Assembly: GCA_902795955.1 (NCBI GenBank)
Contig: CADBNJ010000024.1
Coordinates: 1 to 19,298, forward strand
DNA: 19,298 nucleotides
Reading direction: 5' to 3'
Origin: Oscillospiraceae bacterium
GTDB taxonomy: Bacteria; Bacillota; Clostridia; Saccharofermentanales; Saccharofermentanaceae
Shown here one piece after another: positions 14,562 to 19,298 of this stretch. The translations under genes and the position numbers were made by a program. Position 1 is the stretch's first letter, and each line of letters starts with the position of its first letter. A model generated the notes under the pieces. It was given only the letters and a program-made list of their open reading frames with translations. It searched no databases and was not told the DNA's origin.

Positions 14562-16868
14562 ATGCGTAGACGGCTTAACATCGGATTGTTGATAGATGAT
14601 CCCAATAATTACTTTACAAGCCAGGCTTGCAAGGGGGCTGATCTTGCGGCGAAGGCGATAGATGCTAACCTTTTTATCTTCCCGGGACACTATATCGGTA
14701 AGCCGGATGGCAGATTTGAGAGTACTGAATTCGAGTATCAGTATAATGTTGTTTTTGACCTGCCGACGAAGCAAAACATGGATATTCTTTACGTGCTCAT
14801 GGGAACGATCGGTTCCAGGGCGGACAGGAAGGCACAGCAGGCCTTTGTAGATGCTCTTCCGCGTATTCCGATCGTATCGCTGTTCTCTTCCAATCTGCAG
14901 GGTTATCCGTCTGTAATGTTTGATAATAAGTCCGGCCTTGAGCGCGTGCTCAAGCATCTGATAAGTAAGCACGGTGCCAAGGATATCTGTTATGTAAGCG
15001 GTCCTGAGACCAACAGGGATGCTATCGAGAGACTTGAAGCGTTTAAGCAGATATTATCGGGCGAAGGGCTGCATTTCGATGATTCCATGGTTGCATACGG
15101 TGACTTTACCGAGGACAGCTACGGCGTTGTTTATCAGCTGCTGGAAGACCACGGCAAGCCTGATGCGATCGTCTTTGCCAATGACAGCATGGCGCTTGGC
15201 GGATACAAGGCTATAGAGGACAGGGGATATACTCCCGGCAAGGATATCCTGGTGTCAGGATTCGACGATGATATATTTGCAGCCTCCATGACGCCGCCTC
15301 TCACAACTGTAGAGGCAAGTTCCGCAGATCTTACATACAAGGCCGTTCTTGCAGCAGATGACTTTATCAAGAGCGGCAAGACGGATAAGATCGAAGTTGA
15401 GACATTCCTTGTACAGAGAAGCTCCTGCGGGTGTGAAGGGCTTGATGTCGAAGAGATGAGGACAAGACTTCACATCGACAGGATAAGGAGCGGAGACAAG
15501 TCTTTTATCACATCCCTTGAGAAGTATCTTTTCGGTGTGTTCAATGACGATGAGAATACCTCAGGCTTGAAGAAGACACTGGAGGAATTCTGTGATCAAT
15601 ATTCCAACTACATCCTCACCGGGGAACACAGGGACAGGGTAGACCGCGCATTCCGCAAGCTGGTCAATTCCGACATACTGCTTTATGTTAATACGGAGAG
15701 GCTGTTCAATGTTCTTCAGACGCTGCAGAATGAAGGCGTGCTGGCGACGCAGGATAATCTTAAGAACATAGCTCTCGATGACATGATCTCAGAGTATTAC
15801 AGGCTTTTGTCTCTCAAGGGACTTAATATCATAAGTGCCAACATGAGCAAGCGTGACCGTGTCTCGAGGCTCGTCAATAAGCAGACCGGCAGTATCTTCA
15901 TTATGTCGCATGGAAGGGATCTTCCTTACAAGATGCTTCTTGACGGCCTGGATGCAGTCGGATTCGGTCAGTCTTTTATGTATATGTTCCAGGGCAATCA
16001 GAAGCATGTTGCAGGTGACAACTGGAAGATGCCGAAGTCGATGCTCCTCAAGGCATATGCCGACAAGAACGGCGTACATTCACCTTCCGAGGAACTTCAG
16101 CTTGTAAGGACTGAGAAGCTGTTCTCGCACGAATTTGTTAAGACGGATCACAGATTGACGATGACCGTATTCCCGTTGTTCGTAGGCGATGATCTATATG
16201 GCTTTATCGTTAATGAACTTGATATGAACGATCTTCAGAATGTTTCTGTTGTTGCATATCAGCTGTCTGTATCCATCAAGTCGCTTCTGATGATAGAAGA
16301 GCAGGACAAAGTCAAGCGTGAACTTCAGAATTCGCTCGAACAGTTCATGCGTGACAACAGTCTGCTGTCCAAAGAGGCCAAATCTGATGAGCTGACAGGG
16401 CTTTATAACAGAAGAGGTTTCCTTGAGTTCACACAGAAAGCCATTACCGACCCGATCAACAGGGGGAAGCGGGCGATCGTTTGCTATGCTGACATGGATA
16501 ACCTCAAGATGGTCAATGATAAGTTCGGTCACGATGACGGCGATTTTGTACTCAGAGAGATCGCGGCAATACTCACAGATACATTCAGGAGCACTGATGT
16601 TGTCGGAAGACTCGGCGGTGATGAGTTCGTTGTTTTTGCTGTTGTGGGAGCAGAAATAACCGAAGAGGCAATTAAGACCAGGATCGATCATATAACCCGG
16701 GAGCATAATGAAGCTGCAGGTAAGCCGTACCCCATAGAGATGAGCACCGGTCTTTGTGAATTTATCTGCGCTGATACCGTCGATATTTTTGCACTCCTTG
16801 AACAGGCTGATGAGAAGCTCTATATGGAGAAGAGTGCCAAAAAAGCAAAGAACGGTTCATACAGGTGA
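14562..16868 (+). CDS. Diguanylate cyclase with LacI-type ligand-binding sensor
   Basis: 768 residues with no signal peptide or membrane segment, so cytoplasmic. Residues about 5-290 match the periplasmic-binding-protein-like sensor of LacI/PurR regulators (RLNIGLLIDDPNNYF, then IVFANDSMALGGYKAIEDRG and ILVSGFDDD), ending in the QRSSCGC typical of this subgroup; the HTH is absent. A helical linker follows, then a GAF-like domain (about 440-575) and a short coiled coil. The GGDEF domain occupies 605-768: DELTGLYNR 609-617, metal-binding Asp644, GGDEF 685-689 and an inhibitory RxxD site (RSTD 676-679) correctly spaced five residues before it. It should make c-di-GMP in response to a small ligand, probably a sugar. 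GGGAGG precedes the ATG. The GNAT gene begins 4 bases after its stop. Confidence 0.93.
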   Translation: MRRRLNIGLLIDDPNNYFTSQACKGADLAAKAIDANLFIFPGHYIGKPDGRFESTEFEYQYNVVFDLPTKQNMDILYVLMGTIGSRADRKAQQAFVDALPRIPIVSLFSSNLQGYPSVMFDNKSGLERVLKHLISKHGAKDICYVSGPETNRDAIERLEAFKQILSGEGLHFDDSMVAYGDFTEDSYGVVYQLLEDHGKPDAIVFANDSMALGGYKAIEDRGYTPGKDILVSGFDDDIFAASMTPPLTTVEASSADLTYKAVLAADDFIKSGKTDKIEVETFLVQRSSCGCEGLDVEEMRTRLHIDRIRSGDKSFITSLEKYLFGVFNDDENTSGLKKTLEEFCDQYSNYILTGEHRDRVDRAFRKLVNSDILLYVNTERLFNVLQTLQNEGVLATQDNLKNIALDDMISEYYRLLSLKGLNIISANMSKRDRVSRLVNKQTGSIFIMSHGRDLPYKMLLDGLDAVGFGQSFMYMFQGNQKHVAGDNWKMPKSMLLKAYADKNGVHSPSEELQLVRTEKLFSHEFVKTDHRLTMTVFPLFVGDDLYGFIVNELDMNDLQNVSVVAYQLSVSIKSLLMIEEQDKVKRELQNSLEQFMRDNSLLSKEAKSDELTGLYNRRGFLEFTQKAITDPINRGKRAIVCYADMDNLKMVNDKFGHDDGDFVLREIAAILTDTFRSTDVVGRLGGDEFVVFAVVGAEITEEAIKTRIDHITREHNEAAGKPYPIEMSTGLCEFICADTVDIFALLEQADEKLYMEKSAKKAKNGSYR

Positions 16869-16872
16869 TCTA

Positions 16873-17322
16873 ATGATATACGAGAGAGCAACTTTGGAGG
16901 ATCTTCAGGAAATACTTGATCTTCAGCATCTGGCCTTTAAGAGCGAAGCAAAGATCCTTAATAATTTTAATATACCTCCCATGGTGCAGGATTATGCCGG
17001 AATCAAAGAGGAGTTTGACAAAGGTATTTTCCTCAAAGCAGTAGATAACGGTAAGATCGTCGGTTCTGCGAGAGGCTATATTGAGGACGGGACCGGTATA
17101 ATCCGTAAACTGATCGTTCATCCTGAATACAGGTGCCGGGGAATCGGTTCCAAGCTTCTTTACAAGATCGAACAGGCTCTTGATGTTAAGAGGTATGTAG
17201 CGTTTACCAGTAACAAGAGTGTCAGTAACCTTGCTCTGGTAGAGGTTTTGGGCTACCGGATCTTTAAGAAGGAGGAGGTTGCTCCTAATCTGACTTACAT
17301 ATATCTTGAGAAAGTATTATAA
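16873..17322 (+). CDS. GNAT-family N-acetyltransferase
   Basis: 149 residues. The ATG at 16873 lies just after AGGTGA (16863-16868), which overlaps the upstream stop; a longer frame starting inside the GGDEF gene is rejected. Motif A is VHPEYRCRGIGSKLL (82-96), with the R-x-x-G-x-G pyrophosphate loop at 87-92. SNLALVEVLGYRIFKKEE follows, as in small GNATs acting on amines or small molecules. The substrate is unknown. Co-transcription with the GGDEF gene is likely. Its last codons and stop contain the promoter for tRNA-Val. Confidence 0.88.
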   Translation: MIYERATLEDLQEILDLQHLAFKSEAKILNNFNIPPMVQDYAGIKEEFDKGIFLKAVDNGKIVGSARGYIEDGTGIIRKLIVHPEYRCRGIGSKLLYKIEQALDVKRYVAFTSNKSVSNLALVEVLGYRIFKKEEVAPNLTYIYLEKVL

Positions 17323-17323
17323 T
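17294..17323 (+). promoter_or_regulatory. Promoter of tRNA-Val inside the GNAT 3' end
   Basis: A perfect TATAAT at 17318-17323 overlaps the GNAT stop codon (TAA at 17320-17322). CTTACA at 17294-17299 (4 of 6) lies 18 bases upstream. The predicted start near 17330 is about 10 bases before the tRNA. Confidence 0.55.
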
Positions 17324-17339
17324 CTGTAGGTGGATTAAC

Positions 17340-17414
17340 GGAAGCTTAGCTCAGCGGGAGAGCACTCCCTTCACAGGGGAGGGGTCAAGGGTTCGAACCC
17401 CTTAGCTTCCACCA
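17340..17414 (+). tRNA. tRNA-Val(CAC)
   Basis: The acceptor GGAAGCT/AGCTTCC, D stem GCTC/GAGC, anticodon stem CTCCC/GGGAG and T stem AAGGG/CCCTT all pair perfectly. The anticodon loop TTCACAG gives CAC (Val, GTG). The discriminator is A73 and CCA is encoded. The convergent surface-protein gene ends 7 bases away; no terminator hairpin is visible between them. Confidence 0.97.
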
Positions 17415-17420
17415 ATTTTG

Positions 17421-19298
17421 TCAATTACTGCCGTTATGGTATTTGTACGCTTCCTGATAGTATACGTAGAGTGATCTGATCAGATCCTTGAGCTTATCAT
17501 CATAGTTACCGTTGAGGACTGACTGACAGTAGTTCATCGGACTGTACGTAACGCTTCCGTCTCCCACATTGACGGTGAAGTCATCTCCAAGCTCATAAGC
17601 CATGATATCGGGGATGATCACCTTGAGGTAACTGCCTGACCTGACTGGAGTGATCTCTTCTCCCTTGTACCTGAATGTGACGGAAGTATTCTTGGGGACC
17701 TTAAAGTATAGAGCAAGTCTCGTATCCGATTTGAGCAGCATGCCCGCACCCTCAAATGAGACACCTTCCGGAAGATTCTCGATAACGGGGGAAGAATGCT
17801 CTATACTTAGCTTTTCCGGGATTACGGCCCGGTCTTTCTCCGATATGGAATCGTAAGCAAGATCACCGGTATTGTATCCGAAATACATCTGTGCATACGA
17901 ACCGTAGGTGAGAAGAGCTCCCATCAGAGGTTTTGCTTTCCTGTTCTCCGGAAGGTCAATCCTGTAAACGACTGTTGAGGCATAGTCTGTAAAGCGTATC
18001 CTGTATACCGAACCGGCGTATTCGCCGTCGATTATCTGAAAACTGATGAAGTCGGTCATGTTTTTGGCAGGAAGATGTACGGTGAAATAATGATATGTGT
18101 CCGGGGGTACAAGCGAGAGATCATCTTCGTATTCAACGTAATCATCCCTGATGTCGCTTACCATTACTTTCTGAGTCTTTCCATCAGGAAAGGTGATCCT
18201 GATATAAGCTTCATCACTTGCCAGAACTTCATCGGAAAGTTTGATATGAAAGTTGAATCCGATATCGCCGGAAATGCTTGCCGAGTAGCCGTATATGTAG
18301 CCGAGGTCACGGTATCCGCATTCATCGCAGACCCTGTGCTCGATGTGATGTGCTTCCTTATCAATGTGATAGCAGCAGTTTAAGCAGTCACCCGAGTGGC
18401 ATGTGCCGTCTACAGGAGTATATTCGAATTCAGGATGCCCGCATTTGCTGATGATCACAACGCCTTCTGATGCTGCGGCTGAGGCTCTGTCTGATACAGG
18501 GACGAGGCTCCCGTTAAGTTCGACACACAAGCTGCCGTCCAGATTAAGTGTGCCGTTCTTCGATTTCCCGTCTCCATGTCCGATCGCGACAGCATCATCG
18601 CCGCTTTTTGCGGTTATGATGCCGCCCGAAATGGTGACATTTCCGCCTTCTCCTCTGTAACCGCCTCCGATCCCTGCGCCGCTGTAATTACCGCTCTCAA
18701 TGTATCCGACAAGGAAATCCTCGGCAAAAACAATTATGTCGGCAATTGTTCCGGAGTCCCATTGCACGGATTGATTCTCTCCCCAGGCATCAATGAGCTT
18801 ATAATCAAAGTCGCCTCCGCGGGCGTTTACCGACCCTCCGGTGATCTTAACGGTGCCGCCGGAGCCGTTCTTGCCTCCGCCTATACCGGAACCGTAATTG
18901 CATGATATTGCAAGGATATTGCCGCCGTTTATCGTCGTTGTGCCGCCGGAGCCGCCTTCTCCTCCGCCGATTCCCGCACCTGCAACACTGCTGGCGAATA
19001 CATTACCTCCGTTAATGATGATATTGCCGCTTGAGTGGGCGTAGCCGCCGCCGATGCCTGCGCCTCCGCCGAATTCCTGTCCGGCCCTGGAACCGCCGGT
19101 GCTGACAGCTTCTATTATCCCTCCGTTGACAGTGATCGTACCTGACTGGTCCGAATTAAATCCTGCTCCTATACCCGCGCCGCCTTTGCCGCTTGCACGG
19201 ATATATCCTCCGTCGATTATGATCTCGCCCGATGCGTGGAAAGAACCGCTTCCGATTCCGGCGCTCCCGTCAGATACAGCAGTTATATCACCTCCGAA
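17421..19298 (-). CDS. Secreted or surface repeat protein, C-terminal 625 residues (partial)
   Basis: The minus-strand frame is open from the window edge (19298) to the stop at 17421-17423; the true start lies outside. The first 250 or so visible residues are about seven Gly-rich units (see repeat entry) typical of beta-helical surface proteins. A Cys/His-rich module follows (about 18300-18450, paired CxxC and His, ending HRVCDECGYRD), as in many secreted clostridial proteins. The last 290 residues begin YGYSASISGDIGFNFHI and include LLTYGSYAQMYFGYN, a C-terminal module seen in large extracellular Bacillota proteins. There is no LPXTG or terminal membrane helix, so any anchoring must be upstream. 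Function is not known; adhesion or polysaccharide binding would be a guess. Confidence 0.85.
   Translation of the reverse strand, partial: FGGDITAVSDGSAGIGSGSFHASGEIIIDGGYIRASGKGGAGIGAGFNSDQSGTITVNGGIIEAVSTGGSRAGQEFGGGAGIGGGYAHSSGNIIINGGNVFASSVAGAGIGGGEGGSGGTTTINGGNILAISCNYGSGIGGGKNGSGGTVKITGGSVNARGGDFDYKLIDAWGENQSVQWDSGTIADIIVFAEDFLVGYIESGNYSGAGIGGGYRGEGGNVTISGGIITAKSGDDAVAIGHGDGKSKNGTLNLDGSLCVELNGSLVPVSDRASAAASEGVVIISKCGHPEFEYTPVDGTCHSGDCLNCCYHIDKEAHHIEHRVCDECGYRDLGYIYGYSASISGDIGFNFHIKLSDEVLASDEAYIRITFPDGKTQKVMVSDIRDDYVEYEDDLSLVPPDTYHYFTVHLPAKNMTDFISFQIIDGEYAGSVYRIRFTDYASTVVYRIDLPENRKAKPLMGALLTYGSYAQMYFGYNTGDLAYDSISEKDRAVIPEKLSIEHSSPVIENLPEGVSFEGAGMLLKSDTRLALYFKVPKNTSVTFRYKGEEITPVRSGSYLKVIIPDIMAYELGDDFTVNVGDGSVTYSPMNYCQSVLNGNYDDKLKDLIRSLYVYYQEAYKYHNGSN
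18530..19264 (-). repeat. Gly-rich protein repeats, about seven units of 28-38 residues
   Basis: Each unit has the form AGIGGG, a short variable turn, SGG-x-[IVT]-x-[IV]-x-GG, then a strand such as NVFAS or IITAK. The core AGIG (or SGIG, AVAIG) recurs. One unit is interrupted by about 40 non-repeat residues (YKLIDAWGENQ to YIESGNYSG). At DNA level the minus strand is rich in GGCGGA-type codons, raising local GC above the neighbouring genes. Confidence 0.85.

Noticed and set aside
16756..16872. Upstream extension of the second GNAT into the GGDEF gene
   Set aside because: Its residues do not match the GNAT family and overlap the well-conserved GGDEF C-terminus; the ATG at 16873 has an adjacent AGGTGA.
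17340..17421. tRNA-Val as an integration site for a mobile island carrying the surface protein
   Set aside because: No integrase, no duplicated tRNA 3' end and no change in gene content is visible inside the window.

Overview
The window reads as chromosomal DNA of an anaerobic, Gram-positive, low-to-mid-GC Clostridia member (Bacillota), probably from a gut or rumen. The evidence is the strong AGGAGG-type ribosome binding sites, a T-box leader, a ThiI without a rhodanese domain, a flavodiiron protein carrying its own rubredoxin, lipoproteins with Thr-rich linkers, GGDEF/PAS signalling proteins, and a large secreted protein with Gly-rich repeats. Genus cannot be fixed from the sequence alone. 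There is no CRISPR array, insertion sequence or phage gene.

Layout. (1) 1-2650, plus strand: the 3' end of a cysteine desulfurase, thiI (tRNA thiolation), and an orphan PAS protein. (2) 2741-6306, plus strand: a tight run of glyA, rarA, a small lipoprotein and dtd, joined by overlapping stop/start codons. (3) 6303-7547, minus strand: argJ, converging on dtd so that the two stop codons share one CTAG. (4) 7616-7955: tRNA-His, tRNA-Gln and tRNA-Lys behind a good sigma-A promoter, followed by an 81-bp imperfect palindrome. (5) 8058-11277: a promoter whose -10 lies inside a 17-bp dyad, a complete T-box riboswitch with its terminator, a 763-residue protein fusing an XRE-type DNA-binding domain, a cupin and an acyl-CoA synthetase, and a coupled GNAT acetyltransferase. 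(6) 11376-12058: an SH3-domain lipoprotein, then tRNA-Gly and tRNA-Arg ending in a strong terminator. (7) 12162-14382: a flavodiiron-flavin reductase-rubredoxin fusion and a small split-barrel flavoprotein. (8) 14562-17414: a cytoplasmic ligand-binding GGDEF protein, a second GNAT, and tRNA-Val(CAC) whose promoter lies in the GNAT 3' end. (9) 17421-19298, minus strand: the C-terminal 625 residues of a secreted repeat protein running off the window.

The most interesting unit is region 5. T-boxes normally sense uncharged tRNA and control aminoacyl-tRNA synthetases or amino-acid synthesis and transport genes. Here the target is a medium-chain-type acyl-CoA synthetase fused to a transcription-factor-like N-terminus. 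By position against the T-box consensus the specifier codon reads GTA (Val), and the tRNA-acceptor-binding TGGT matches a tRNA with A73, as tRNA-Val has. This suggests that valine starvation switches on activation of a branched carboxylic acid, such as isobutyrate, to its CoA ester. That is the first step of making valine by reductive carboxylation, a route known in rumen anaerobes. The enzyme's substrate and the specifier reading are inferences.
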